From: Prolixibacteraceae bacterium
GTDB lineage: Bacteria; Bacteroidota; Bacteroidia; Bacteroidales; Prolixibacteraceae
Direction: 5' to 3'
Assembly: GCA_003537645.1 (NCBI GenBank)
Contig: DPRM01000148.1
Coordinates: forward strand, 29,967 to 66,543
Length of the DNA: 36,577 bases
Shown here: positions 8,310-15,612 of the stretch, one piece after another
Layout: each line of letters begins with the position of its first letter
Position numbering within the stretch: position 1 is the stretch's first letter
Notes under the pieces: model-generated
The model's database searches: none
Told to the model about the DNA's origin: nothing
Seen by the model: only the letters and a program-made list of their open reading frames with translations
Position numbers and translations under genes: made by a program

Positions 8310-8341
8310 AGTGGGGCTTTACTCAAAGTGAAACCCTCACT
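8310..8341. repeat. Imperfect hairpin at the queC stop codon
   Basis: The sequence AGTGGGGCTTT faces GAAACCCTCACT, giving an imperfect stem with a bulge that begins at the queC stop. On the queC strand the following bases are an A-run, so it is not a standard intrinsic terminator. It may instead protect a 3' end or separate queC from queF. Confidence 0.4.
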
Positions 8342-8990
8342 AAGCTTTTTGTTTCAAATAACTTTTCAATCCATTTTTACGCAATTGGCAGGCAGGACAA
8401 TGACCACAACCAGCTCCTTTAATGCCATTGTAGCAGGTAACCGTTTGAGTTCGCACCAAATCGAACACACCCAGCTCGTCTGACAATGCCCAGATTTCCT
8501 GCTTCGACTTCCACATCAGCGGAGTATGAATCGTAAAATTATAATCCATCGACAGGTTGAGAGTTTGGTTCAGTGAACGCACAAACTCGTCGCGACAATC
8601 GGGATAACCGCTGAAATCGGCCTGACCAACCCCTGTAACCAGATTCGGAATATCCTTTCCTTTGGCAAAGATGGCCGCAAAAGTCAGAAACAGCATGTTT
8701 CGTCCTTCAACCAGCGTATTTGGCGGACGATTATCCGGCTTGTTTTCCTCCACATCCATTGCCTGATCGGTTAACGAATTGTGGGTGATTTGTTTGAGTA
8801 AATCAAGATTCAGCAAGGTAAACTGCATACCAGCTTTTTCTGCGATGGAACGGGCAGCATCCAATTCTATTCTGTGCCGCTGTCCGTAGTCGAAACACAG
8901 GGTTTCAACCTCATCAAAATTCTTCAATGCCCAGAAAAGACAAGTGGTTGAGTCTTGTCCTCCGGAAAAAACGACCAGAGCTTTACTCAT
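8340..8990 (-). CDS. queC: 7-cyano-7-deazaguanine synthase
   Basis: Converts 7-carboxy-7-deazaguanine, ammonia and ATP to preQ0 in the queuosine pathway. The 216-residue protein has the PP-loop SGGQDSTT at 9-16, the FDYGQRHRIEL segment, TGVGQADFSGYPDCR, and near the C-terminus the four-cysteine zinc site in TCYNGIKGAGCGHCPACQLR. Its ATG follows the yhhQ stop codon by only two bases, so the two are certainly one transcript. queF follows 84 bases later. queD and queE, needed for full preQ0 synthesis from GTP, are not in this window. The presence of a transporter suggests that salvage contributes. Confidence 0.96.
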   Translation of the reverse strand: MSKALVVFSGGQDSTTCLFWALKNFDEVETLCFDYGQRHRIELDAARSIAEKAGMQFTLLNLDLLKQITHNSLTDQAMDVEENKPDNRPPNTLVEGRNMLFLTFAAIFAKGKDIPNLVTGVGQADFSGYPDCRDEFVRSLNQTLNLSMDYNFTIHTPLMWKSKQEIWALSDELGVFDLVRTQTVTCYNGIKGAGCGHCPACQLRKNGLKSYLKQKA

Positions 8991-8992
8991 GA

Positions 8993-9673
8993 TTATATTT
9001 CCTTTACCTTGAATAGATTATACGACAAATTGGTATCAAAAGTATCCACTCCTTCCACGCGTTTTACAAATTTAACTACCCAAATGGTTACGGGCAGAAT
9101 CAGTATTTCGTAAACGGCTTTTAGCATAGCCTGCGTGAAAATCATGGTAACAAGCATTCCTAAAGGGAAAACACCAGCAAATGCGATCGTTATAAAAATC
9201 AACGAATCAGCGCTTTCACCAACTAAAGTCGAAAGAATTGCCCTTCCGGAGAAACCTTTGCCTTTGGTAAGTACTTTCATGCGGCTCATTACAAAAGCAT
9301 TCAGGAAAGAGCCGATTAAATAGGCGCTCAAACTGGCAACAACTATTCGGGGAGTATTGCCCAAAACTGTTGCAAACGCTTCCTGATTTTGCCAGAAAGG
9401 CGCTCCGGGAATGACGATTCCAATGGTAAAAAACAGGACTGCCAAAATATTCACGGCAAAACCTGTCCAGATAATCAGGCGCGCTTTACCAAATCCCCAC
9501 ACTTCGGTAATCACATCGTTCAGGATGTAAGCGATTGGGAAAATCAACACTCCGGCAGGAGCTGCCCATGGACCGATCATCAAAATTTTTGTGGCTAGAA
9601 TGTTGGAAATCAACAAACAGGTGGCAAATAAAATGCCGGCAAGCATAAATAATACCGATACTTCTCTTTTCAT
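8993..9673 (-). CDS. yhhQ: Queuosine precursor transporter, YhhQ/VUT family
   Basis: An integral membrane protein of 226 residues in the DUF165 (COG1738) family, which imports queuosine precursors such as preQ0 and preQ1. Six hydrophobic segments can be traced, starting with SVLFMLAGILFATCLLISNILATKI (family signature residues SNILATK). Others are APAGVLIFPIAYILNDVITEVWG (charged END-type signature NDVITEVWG), LIIWTGFAVNILAVLFFTIG, VASLSAYLIGSF and ILSTLVGESADSLIFI. It is the first gene of a yhhQ-queC-queF operon, two bases before queC. A class I preQ1 riboswitch ends five bases before its ATG, and a promoter lies upstream. This gives direct feedback by the transported compound or its product. 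Confidence 0.93.
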   Translation of the reverse strand: MKREVSVLFMLAGILFATCLLISNILATKILMIGPWAAPAGVLIFPIAYILNDVITEVWGFGKARLIIWTGFAVNILAVLFFTIGIVIPGAPFWQNQEAFATVLGNTPRIVVASLSAYLIGSFLNAFVMSRMKVLTKGKGFSGRAILSTLVGESADSLIFITIAFAGVFPLGMLVTMIFTQAMLKAVYEILILPVTIWVVKFVKRVEGVDTFDTNLSYNLFKVKEI

Positions 9674-9678
9674 TTTTT

Positions 9679-9708
9679 CTTGTTTTTTACGTGGTTACCA
9701 AGTACACG
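9679..9708 (-). promoter_or_regulatory. Class I preQ1 riboswitch in the yhhQ leader
   Basis: Read on the minus strand, the order is CGTG (P1), TA (L1), CTTG (P2), GTAAC (L2), CACG (P1'), TAAAAAA (A-rich L3), CAAG (P2'). P1 and P2 are each perfectly complementary over four pairs and interlock as an H-type pseudoknot. The unpaired C at 9694, just before P1', matches the cytosine that pairs with preQ1 in known aptamers, and the GTAACC word is as in a structurally studied thermophile aptamer. P2' ends five bases before the yhhQ ATG, so ligand binding should block translation initiation. The downstream genes make and import queuosine precursors. The short 4-bp P1 is the main weakness. Confidence 0.82.
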
Positions 9709-9729
9709 GCCTTCACTGAAAGCACGGCG

Positions 9730-9759
9730 CGAAAATACAAATTTTTTCGGAAGGACAAA
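9730..9759 (-). promoter_or_regulatory. Bacteroidota-type promoter of the yhhQ-queC-queF operon
   Basis: Minus-strand TTTG (9756-9759), an 18-nt spacer and TATTTTCG (9730-9737) differ from the TTTG/TAnnTTTG consensus at one -7 position. Transcription would start about 9723, about 15 bases before the riboswitch. Confidence 0.55.
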
Positions 9760-9843
9760 TGTTTGAAAAATCAGGTGGAAATCTTTTCAAAACACATAAC
9801 AATCAGTTTCATTGTATCTCCATTCCCAGACATCAAACCTCAT

Positions 9844-9882
9844 AAAAAAAGCGGCTCCATTCATCAAAGAATTGAACCGCTT
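9844..9882 (-). terminator. Intrinsic terminator of the gene at 9926-10630
   Basis: On the minus strand AAGCGGTTC pairs with GAGCCGCTT (9 bp with one G-U pair) and is followed by seven T in all. It lies about 40 bases after the stop codon. It also separates this gene from the riboswitch operon. Confidence 0.8.
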
Positions 9883-9925
9883 TCCGAATTTATTTCTCAA
9901 AATAAAACCTAATCGTATTGCTTAG

Positions 9926-10630
9926 TTATTTCATTTTATCAATATACAATTGTCTCAACTCCTGCAGATATTCAACACCAATTTTGTCGGAATAAACACG
10001 AACAACTTCGTGCAAACTGCCCTCGTAATAAAAAGCAGCTTTTGCGGCATCAAATTTACTGTCAACCCAATTGTGTTTAACTTTATTGGTAATGGTATCA
10101 AATTCTTCCCATTTCAAATGTCGCGGTATTTCAATATAGGCATGATTTTTTTCGCGTTTGTCAAGGAAAATACTTTCCGCAATTTCTTCGAGCGAAAAGA
10201 ATTTGATAATCCTGATCTTTGCAGACTCGTCTTTGTATTTTTTTGATTTGTGTAAGAAATTGATTCCGTTGTCAACAAACGATTGCTGAAGTTTTTCGAG
10301 TAAATCGTAATTCCTCAGGTGTCTCACACGCAATACGTTATACTTGGTATCATAAATATGCAAAAAACCTTTACCCGCGTCGAAAGGAGCAACAAACTCG
10401 TGCTGCACTTTTTGCGAAGCACGTAAAATATCTACCAGTGTATATTGTTCTTCGAGCGCCAGATAAAGGTAAACCGGCTTCGAACCCATTGGCGTATCGT
10501 AATAATAACCCGGAAAAGGTTTTAATGCTTCAAATACCAAAGTGCCGGGTAAAATTTTCTGGTCGATTGTAAAAACTGTTTCTGTTTTTGTTAAGGTTCC
10601 AAAAACTTCAAATCGTTTGTTCTGTTCCAT
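9926..10630 (-). CDS. Conserved-looking protein of unknown function
   Basis: A 234-residue soluble protein that I do not recognise. It has no signal peptide or membrane segment, a beta-rich N-terminal half (about 1-110, for example RFEVFGTLTKTETVFTI and GKGFLHIYDTKYNVLRVRHL), and a helical, lysine-rich C-terminal half. FSLEEIAESIFLDKREKNHAYIEIPRHLKWEEF looks like a conserved core segment, and the C-terminus (LQELRQLYIDKMK) is a likely amphipathic helix. It is a single-gene transcript: divergent from the YgjP-like gene 52 bases away, and ended by a good terminator at 9844-9882. Codon use looks like that of its neighbours, so I see no sign of recent transfer. Confidence 0.8.
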   Translation of the reverse strand: MEQNKRFEVFGTLTKTETVFTIDQKILPGTLVFEALKPFPGYYYDTPMGSKPVYLYLALEEQYTLVDILRASQKVQHEFVAPFDAGKGFLHIYDTKYNVLRVRHLRNYDLLEKLQQSFVDNGINFLHKSKKYKDESAKIRIIKFFSLEEIAESIFLDKREKNHAYIEIPRHLKWEEFDTITNKVKHNWVDSKFDAAKAAFYYEGSLHEVVRVYSDKIGVEYLQELRQLYIDKMK

Positions 10631-10682
10631 ATCGTTAGTTTTTTTGGTTTGATTACTTTAGCAAATTATTCGGGTTGATTGA

Positions 10683-11393
10683 ATGACTACAAAATACGTA
10701 AATATCGAACAAGTTGGACAAGTTACGTTCATAATTAATGAGCGATCCAGAAGAATTCGCTTAAGCGTGAAGTCTGATGCTGAAATTGTTGTTTCAATGC
10801 CTCCTTCGGCGCTTTACCGCGACGCAATTCGATTTGTTGAATCAAAAACCGACTGGATCACTAAACAACAAACTAAATTACAAGCTGGTTTAACTTTATT
10901 TGCTCCTGAAAGCTGTTTTAAAACCAGGTTTCACCAGCTGGCAATCACAAAAGGAAATACCGACCGGGTTTATAACAGGGTTGGTAACGGGGTCATTCAG
11001 ATTTTTATTCCTGAAAAAGTGAACCACGAATTGCCAAAAGTTCAGGAGTTTATAAAGAAAACACTGATTGACGTAATGCGCTGGGAAGCAAAAATATACC
11101 TGCCGAAACGGCTGAAGGAACTTGCCGATAAACACGGGTTTAAATTTCAGGATGTAAGTATAAAAAATGCCAAAACCAGGTGGGGAAGCTGTTCTTCGGT
11201 TAACAACATCAACCTCAACCTTCACCTGATGCGCGTGCCCGAACATCTGATTGATTATGTACTTTTGCACGAATTGGCACATACAGTAGAGAAAAACCAT
11301 GGAAAAAAATTCTGGCTGCTCCTGGAACACTGCTACCCCAACGCCCGCAAAGCCGACAAAGAAATGAACAACTACCGGACTCAAACTTTTTAA
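10683..11393 (+). CDS. YgjP-like (DUF45) zinc metallopeptidase family protein
   Basis: A 236-residue cytoplasmic protein of the DUF45/YgjP family, related in fold to SprT and WLM proteases. The zinc site is HELAHTVEKNHG (His196, Glu197, His200, His206), preceded by the family hallmark TRWGSCSS (165-172). The N-terminal half has the usual IRLSVKSDAEIVVSMP beta segment. Substrates are unknown for most members, so a proteolytic role is a family-level inference. It is followed 12 bases later on the same strand by the dGTPase gene, and the two are probably co-transcribed. The metal ligands are all present. Confidence 0.9.
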   Translation: MTTKYVNIEQVGQVTFIINERSRRIRLSVKSDAEIVVSMPPSALYRDAIRFVESKTDWITKQQTKLQAGLTLFAPESCFKTRFHQLAITKGNTDRVYNRVGNGVIQIFIPEKVNHELPKVQEFIKKTLIDVMRWEAKIYLPKRLKELADKHGFKFQDVSIKNAKTRWGSCSSVNNINLNLHLMRVPEHLIDYVLLHELAHTVEKNHGKKFWLLLEHCYPNARKADKEMNNYRTQTF

Positions 11394-11405
11394 AACACCC
11401 TCCGA

Positions 11406-12743
11406 ATGAATTGGAACCAAATAATATCGACTACCCGTCTGGGGCAGGAACAGCTTGCTTCAAAAGACATAAAACATAGCCGCACACAGTTTCAGCGCGA
11501 TTACGACCGCATTATTTTCTCGTCTCCCTTCCGGAGAATGCAAAATAAAACACAGGTTTTCCCTCTTCCCGGAAGCGTATTTGTGCACAACCGGCTTACG
11601 CATAGTCTCGAAGTGGCCAGTGTGGGCCGCTCGCTGGGAAGCATGTTTGTTGAAAAAGCCAATAGCGAAGGAATGGAAATCGAAAACCCGCTTTTCCAGG
11701 AGATCGGATCAGTGGTTTCGGCTGCATGTCTGGCGCACGACATGGGAAATCCGCCGTTTGGACATTCCGGAGAAGATGCCATTGCTCAGTTTTTCAAAAA
11801 GAGCAGCGAGCCTCGTTTGCTCGACGAACTTTCGGACGCGCAACGAAAAGATTTCACCCAGTTTGATGGAAATGCAAATGCTTTCCGCCTGCTGAGCCAC
11901 CAGTTTAACGGACGACGTGATGGCGGTTTTGCGCTGACTTACACCACGCTGGCATCAATCGTGAAATATCCGTTCGAATCGATGCTGACCGACAAGCCCA
12001 AGTTCGGATTTTTCCAGTCGGAGAAAGCTATTTTCGAGCGCATTGCCAATGAATTGGGATTGTTGCAATTATCCGGAAACCCCGCAAAATTCGTCAGGCA
12101 TCCGCTGGTGTTTCTGGTTGAAGCCGCCGACGATATTTGCTATCAGCTAATGGATTTGGAAGATGCTCATAAACTGAAGATTCATTCTTTCGACCAGACA
12201 CGTTCGCTCCTGATGGAATTTTTTGACCCCCAAACCGAAGCCCGGCAAATTGGCCGAATGAACGAAACGCTTGATATGGTGGACGACAAAAATGAACAGA
12301 TTGCCTACCTGCGGGCCACTGTCATCGGGAAACTGGTAAAGCAGTGCATCGATGTTTACAGTGAAAAACAAAACGAAATTTTGTCCGGAAGTTTCCAGAA
12401 AGCCTTGATTGATCATGTTCATCCAACTTCGCTGCAGGCAATTAAAACGATCAAAGAGGTAAGTATCCGAAATATTTACAACGACCGTTCTGTTATTGAA
12501 ATCGAAATATCGGGCTACCAGATTATCGGAACTTTGCTCGAAGTTTTTGTTGAAGCTATTTTGAATCCGAAAGAGGGAATCTCGAAAAAGATGCTGATGC
12601 TTTTACCCGATCAGTACCGCGGAGACCATGCTTCGACCTACGAAAAAGTGCAGGCAGTAGTCGATTTTGTTTCAGGAATGACCGACTTATACGCACTCGA
12701 TTTATACCGAAAAATAAAGGGAATTAATATTCCGGGAGTATAG
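11406..12743 (+). CDS. dgt: Deoxyguanosinetriphosphate triphosphohydrolase (dGTPase)
   Basis: An HD-domain hydrolase of 445 residues that would remove triphosphate from dGTP or other dNTPs and so trim nucleotide pools. Metal-site residues are recognisable in order: His in VHNRLTHSLEVA, the His-Asp pair in CLAHDMGNPPFGHSGEDA, and a distal Asp in VEAADDICYQLMDLED. Other family words are FSSPFRRMQNKTQVFPL near the N-terminus and FDGNANAFRLLS in the middle. The length fits the type 1-like group. It is downstream of the YgjP-like gene by 12 bases. A hairpin at 12765-12802 separates it from the convergent oxidoreductase cluster. Substrate preference within the dNTPases cannot be read from sequence alone. 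Confidence 0.94.
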   Translation: MNWNQIISTTRLGQEQLASKDIKHSRTQFQRDYDRIIFSSPFRRMQNKTQVFPLPGSVFVHNRLTHSLEVASVGRSLGSMFVEKANSEGMEIENPLFQEIGSVVSAACLAHDMGNPPFGHSGEDAIAQFFKKSSEPRLLDELSDAQRKDFTQFDGNANAFRLLSHQFNGRRDGGFALTYTTLASIVKYPFESMLTDKPKFGFFQSEKAIFERIANELGLLQLSGNPAKFVRHPLVFLVEAADDICYQLMDLEDAHKLKIHSFDQTRSLLMEFFDPQTEARQIGRMNETLDMVDDKNEQIAYLRATVIGKLVKQCIDVYSEKQNEILSGSFQKALIDHVHPTSLQAIKTIKEVSIRNIYNDRSVIEIEISGYQIIGTLLEVFVEAILNPKEGISKKMLMLLPDQYRGDHASTYEKVQAVVDFVSGMTDLYALDLYRKIKGINIPGV

Positions 12744-12764
12744 AGAGATGATCTCCAAAAACAA

Positions 12765-12802
12765 AAATACCCGCCAGAGAAGATGATCTCCAGCGGGTAT
12801 TT
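12765..12802. terminator. Bidirectional terminator between dgt and the VOR cluster
   Basis: A 10-bp perfect stem, AAATACCCGC with GCGGGTATTT, sits between the convergent genes. The minus-strand side continues into a T-rich tail (TATTTTTGTTTTTGG), so it is a good terminator for the oxidoreductase operon. The plus-strand tail is weaker. The loop contains a near copy of the GATGATCTCCA word found just after the dgt stop. Confidence 0.82.
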
Positions 12803-12827
12803 CTATTTCATGTAAAATTTTTCAGGA

Positions 12828-13379
12828 TTAAACGGCCTGCACCAATTCCAGACTTTCGAAACCTTTTTGTACGGCTTCGAGGTTCATCGGAATCAGGTAA
12901 TGGTGGCGCGTTGGCAGTGATTTCTGTAAACCTTTTTCAACACTCTCCATTTTAACGACTGGTTTGGCTTTCAGGTATGCGCCCAAAACCACCATATTAA
13001 AGGTTTTTACGTTGCCTAGTTCTGCGGCAATCAGGGTTCCTTCAATTTTATAAATGTTAATATCGGTACGTTTGGGCGGATGGATAATTCCGTTGGGATC
13101 GTATATCAACACGCCTCCGGGCTTTACCATACCTTCAAATTTGTCCATCGATTGCTGATTCAGAATAATGGCGGTATCGTATTCGTTTAAAACCGGAGAG
13201 CTGATGCGGTTTTCACTCAAAATCACGGTTACGTTGGCAGTTCCACCACGCATCTCGGGACCATACGATGGAAACCAGGAAACTTCCTGATCGGCCATTA
13301 CGCCCGAATAGGCTAAAATTTTTCCCATCGAAAGTACGCCCTGTCCGCCAAATCCGGCTATAATAATTTCTTCGGTCAT
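12828..13379 (-). CDS. 2-oxoacid:ferredoxin oxidoreductase, gamma subunit (VOR/KOR type)
   Basis: The 183-residue gamma subunit of a pyruvate:ferredoxin-oxidoreductase superfamily enzyme. It starts with IIIAGFGGQGVLSMGKILAYSG (GFGGQG at 9-14) and contains SWFPSYGPEMRGGTANVTVILS, both hallmarks of the KorC/VorC group. The whole complex decarboxylates a 2-oxoacid to acyl-CoA, passing two electrons to ferredoxin, or runs in reverse. It is the last gene of the row, five bases after the beta subunit, and is followed by the terminator at 12765-12802. The substrate cannot be fixed from this subunit: branched-chain 2-oxoacids, 2-oxoglutarate and aryl-pyruvates are all possible, and the gene context favours the first or third. 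Confidence 0.92.
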   Translation of the reverse strand: MTEEIIIAGFGGQGVLSMGKILAYSGVMADQEVSWFPSYGPEMRGGTANVTVILSENRISSPVLNEYDTAIILNQQSMDKFEGMVKPGGVLIYDPNGIIHPPKRTDINIYKIEGTLIAAELGNVKTFNMVVLGAYLKAKPVVKMESVEKGLQKSLPTRHHYLIPMNLEAVQKGFESLELVQAV

Positions 13380-13384
13380 GATTT

Positions 13385-14185
13385 TCAGTTTTTAAGTGGT
13401 GTGTAACTTTCAGGATCGGTTTTCGAACTGTCTTTCAAATCTCCCGGCTGGTAAAATGGGAACATGTTATCAACCATCCATTCGTTGGCCTTTACCGGCG
13501 TCATTTTCCAATTCATGTTACAGGTTGAAACCACTTCCACAAACGAAGTTCCTTTTTTATCAATGGCAGCCTGAAATGCCTTTGCCAGAGCTTTCTTGCA
13601 TTTACGAATAGTAGCAGGAGTATGCACCGATTGACGCGTTACGTAAGATGTTCCGGGTAATTGGGCAATCAATTCAGTAATTTTAAGCGGATAACCGTTT
13701 CGGCCTACGTCGCGGCCATTTGGTGTTGTGGCGGTTACCTGGCCAATCAGAGTAGTTGGAGCCATTTGTCCGCCGGTCATTCCGTAAATTCCGTTGTTCA
13801 CAAAAATAACGACCATGTTTTCGCCGCGGTTGCAGGCATGCAATATTTCAGCAGCTCCGATTGAAGCCAAATCGCCGTCGCCCTGATAGGTGAAAACAAC
13901 TTTATCAGGATTGGTGCGGGCAATTCCGGTTGCTACTGCGGGTGCTCTTCCGTGGGCGGCTTCCTGCCAGTCGATTTCAATATAATTGTAAGCAAAAACT
14001 GCGCATCCAACAGGCGAAACACCAATGGTTTTATCCTGAATATCCAGATCTTCAATCACTTCAGCCAACAATTTATGAACTACGCCGTGACTACAGCCCG
14101 GACAGTAATGCATCGTATTTTCGGTTAGCAATTTTGGTTTTTCGTAAACCAGGTTATTTGGGTTAATAATATCTTTCAGTTCCAT
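13385..14185 (-). CDS. 2-oxoacid:ferredoxin oxidoreductase, thiamine-diphosphate beta subunit
   Basis: The catalytic subunit, 266 residues, binds thiamine diphosphate. YCPGCSHG (28-34) is the N-terminal signature, and the cofactor-metal motif runs from GDGDLASIG (102-110) to NNGIYGMTGGQMAPTT (130-145). The size fits VOR/KOR enzymes, which have separate alpha, beta, gamma and delta chains. The start codon lies three bases after the alpha-subunit stop, and the gamma subunit follows five bases later, so the three are tightly coupled. Only some cysteines of a beta-chain iron-sulfur site are evident (Cys28, Cys31, Cys61 and Cys216), as in related enzymes that carry one cluster here. Confidence 0.94.
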   Translation of the reverse strand: MELKDIINPNNLVYEKPKLLTENTMHYCPGCSHGVVHKLLAEVIEDLDIQDKTIGVSPVGCAVFAYNYIEIDWQEAAHGRAPAVATGIARTNPDKVVFTYQGDGDLASIGAAEILHACNRGENMVVIFVNNGIYGMTGGQMAPTTLIGQVTATTPNGRDVGRNGYPLKITELIAQLPGTSYVTRQSVHTPATIRKCKKALAKAFQAAIDKKGTSFVEVVSTCNMNWKMTPVKANEWMVDNMFPFYQPGDLKDSSKTDPESYTPLKN

Positions 14186-14188
14186 AAA

Positions 14189-15274
14189 CTATCCTCCTAT
14201 CAGTTTTTGTTCCAAAGCCTCCACCACTTCACCCGGACTTGGAATAATTCCTCCCATACGTCCGAAATGTTTAACAGGAATAGCACATCCGGCGGCAAGC
14301 TGAACATCTTCAACCATTTGTCCGGCATTCATTTCAACCACCAACATGCCTTTTACCTGTTTGGCAAGGGCTGCAATCGGTTTTTTCGGGAAAGGGAATA
14401 AGGTAATGGGGCGCAAAAGTCCGACTTTAATGCCCTTTTCGCGGGCCAGATCGACCGCTTTCTGACAGATACGCGACGATGATCCGAAAGCTACCAAAAG
14501 GTAGTCAGCATCTTCGCAACTGAATTCTTCGAATAACACTTCCTCCTCTTCCATTTTGGTATATTTCTCCTGAAGGCGAATGTTGTTTTTTTCCATTCTT
14601 CCGGAGTCCATTTCCAACGAGGTAATAATGTTGCGTTGACGGTTAGCTTTGCGTCCGTTGGTTGCCCACGACCCATATTTTTCGTTGATTTCTTCGTCGG
14701 TCAATCGGGGAATATATTCAGCCAGAACCACTTTTTCCATCATTTGGCCAATTACACCGTCGGTCAAAATCATAGCAGGATTGCGGTATTTGAATGCCAG
14801 TTGGAAACCAAGTTCAACAAAGTCGTTCATTTCCTGAACAGAAGATGGCGCCAGAACAATCAGGCGATAATCGCCGTGCCCTCCCCCTTTGGTGCTCTGG
14901 AAATAGTCGGCCTGCGAGGGCTGGATAGTTCCCAGACCCGGACCACCACGCTGAACATTAACGATTACACAAGGTAATTCGGCTCCAGCAATGTATGAAA
15001 TTCCTTCGGCCATTAAGCTAATACCCGGGCTGGAGGAAGAGGTGATCACTTTTTTGCCGGAAGCGGCTGCTCCGTATATCATGTGTATGGAGGCAATTTC
15101 GCTTTCAGCCTGAAGAACGACCATTCCTGTTTCATCCCAGGGCTCGCGGTCCATCAGGGTTTCCATTACTTCCGACTGGGGAGTTATGGGGTATCCGAAA
15201 TAAGCATCGCATCCGCAGCGAATGGCTGCTTCGGCAATGACCTCATTTCCCTTCATTAATCTTAATTCGCCCAT
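14189..15274 (-). CDS. 2-oxoacid:ferredoxin oxidoreductase, alpha subunit (VOR/KOR type)
   Basis: A 361-residue alpha subunit, usually annotated as 3-methyl-2-oxobutanoate dehydrogenase subunit VorB. MKGNEVIAEAAIRCGCDAYFGYPITPQSEV is the typical opening; the YPITPQSEV segment (28-36) binds near the active site. AESEIASIHMIYGAAASGKKVITSSSSPGISLM and RGGPGLGTIQPSQADY are further family marks. The C-terminal third is the transketolase C-like domain (VAFGSSSRICQKAVD). It follows the ferredoxin gene by 108 bases filled with a dispersed inverted repeat, and precedes the beta subunit by three bases. The subunit is full length. Branched-chain 2-oxoacids are the best guess for the substrate, but aryl-pyruvates fit the neighbours. 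Confidence 0.93.
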   Translation of the reverse strand: MGELRLMKGNEVIAEAAIRCGCDAYFGYPITPQSEVMETLMDREPWDETGMVVLQAESEIASIHMIYGAAASGKKVITSSSSPGISLMAEGISYIAGAELPCVIVNVQRGGPGLGTIQPSQADYFQSTKGGGHGDYRLIVLAPSSVQEMNDFVELGFQLAFKYRNPAMILTDGVIGQMMEKVVLAEYIPRLTDEEINEKYGSWATNGRKANRQRNIITSLEMDSGRMEKNNIRLQEKYTKMEEEEVLFEEFSCEDADYLLVAFGSSSRICQKAVDLAREKGIKVGLLRPITLFPFPKKPIAALAKQVKGMLVVEMNAGQMVEDVQLAAGCAIPVKHFGRMGGIIPSPGEVVEALEQKLIGG

Positions 15275-15306
15275 CTTTTTTGAATTTGTTATTTGCTTTG
15301 TTTAAC

Positions 15307-15381
15307 AAGTGCCTAAAGTGAACTAGAGTTCGGAGTGCCTATAGTACTCCAGGCACTCCGAACTTTAGGCACTTCGAACTT
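15307..15381. repeat. Interrupted 24-bp inverted repeat (GGCACTTCGAACT family)
   Basis: The right arm (15351-15374) is the exact reverse complement of the left arm, except that a 10-nt segment TGAACTAGAG interrupts the left arm between AAGTGCCTAAAG and TTCGGAGTGCCT. The loop is ATAGTACTCC. The 35 bases at 15347-15381 recur at 31771-31805 with one mismatch, in the same orientation. Both copies lie just after the stop codon of a minus-strand gene, here the ferredoxin. Confidence 0.85.
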
Positions 15382-15382
15382 C

Positions 15383-15607
15383 TTATATTTTTACCCGGTA
15401 AACTGTGATGCAGGTATCGGGACAAACTGTTGCGCAGTTGGAACAGCCAATACAGGCTTCCGGGTTCTTCATAAACGAATAATGATATCCACGGCTGTTG
15501 ACCTGTTTGTTCTGTGCAAGCACATCTTGCGGGCAAGCAACCACGCAGAGGCCGCAGCCTTTGCATTCCTCGTTGTCAACCACTACTGCTCCAATAACTT
15601 TTGCCAT
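15383..15607 (-). CDS. Two-[4Fe-4S] ferredoxin, delta subunit of the oxidoreductase
   Basis: A 74-residue protein with two CxxCxxCxxxC clusters: Cys15, 18, 21 and 25 in CKGCGLCVVACP, and Cys52, 55, 58 and 62 in CIGCSNCATVCP. Between them is a short linker with SRGYHYSF, as in delta subunits of VOR/KOR enzymes. It would relay electrons between the thiamine-diphosphate subunit and an external ferredoxin or flavodoxin. It starts five bases after the aminotransferase stop codon and precedes the alpha subunit gene by 108 bases, so the subunit order is delta, alpha, beta, gamma. All eight cluster ligands are present. Confidence 0.93.
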   Translation of the reverse strand: MAKVIGAVVVDNEECKGCGLCVVACPQDVLAQNKQVNSRGYHYSFMKNPEACIGCSNCATVCPDTCITVYRVKI

Positions 15608-15612
15608 ATCTT

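Noticed and set aside
10896..11420. 174-codon frame antisense to the YgjP-like gene
   Set aside because: The plus-strand gene has an intact zinc motif and operon partner; the antisense frame has neither.
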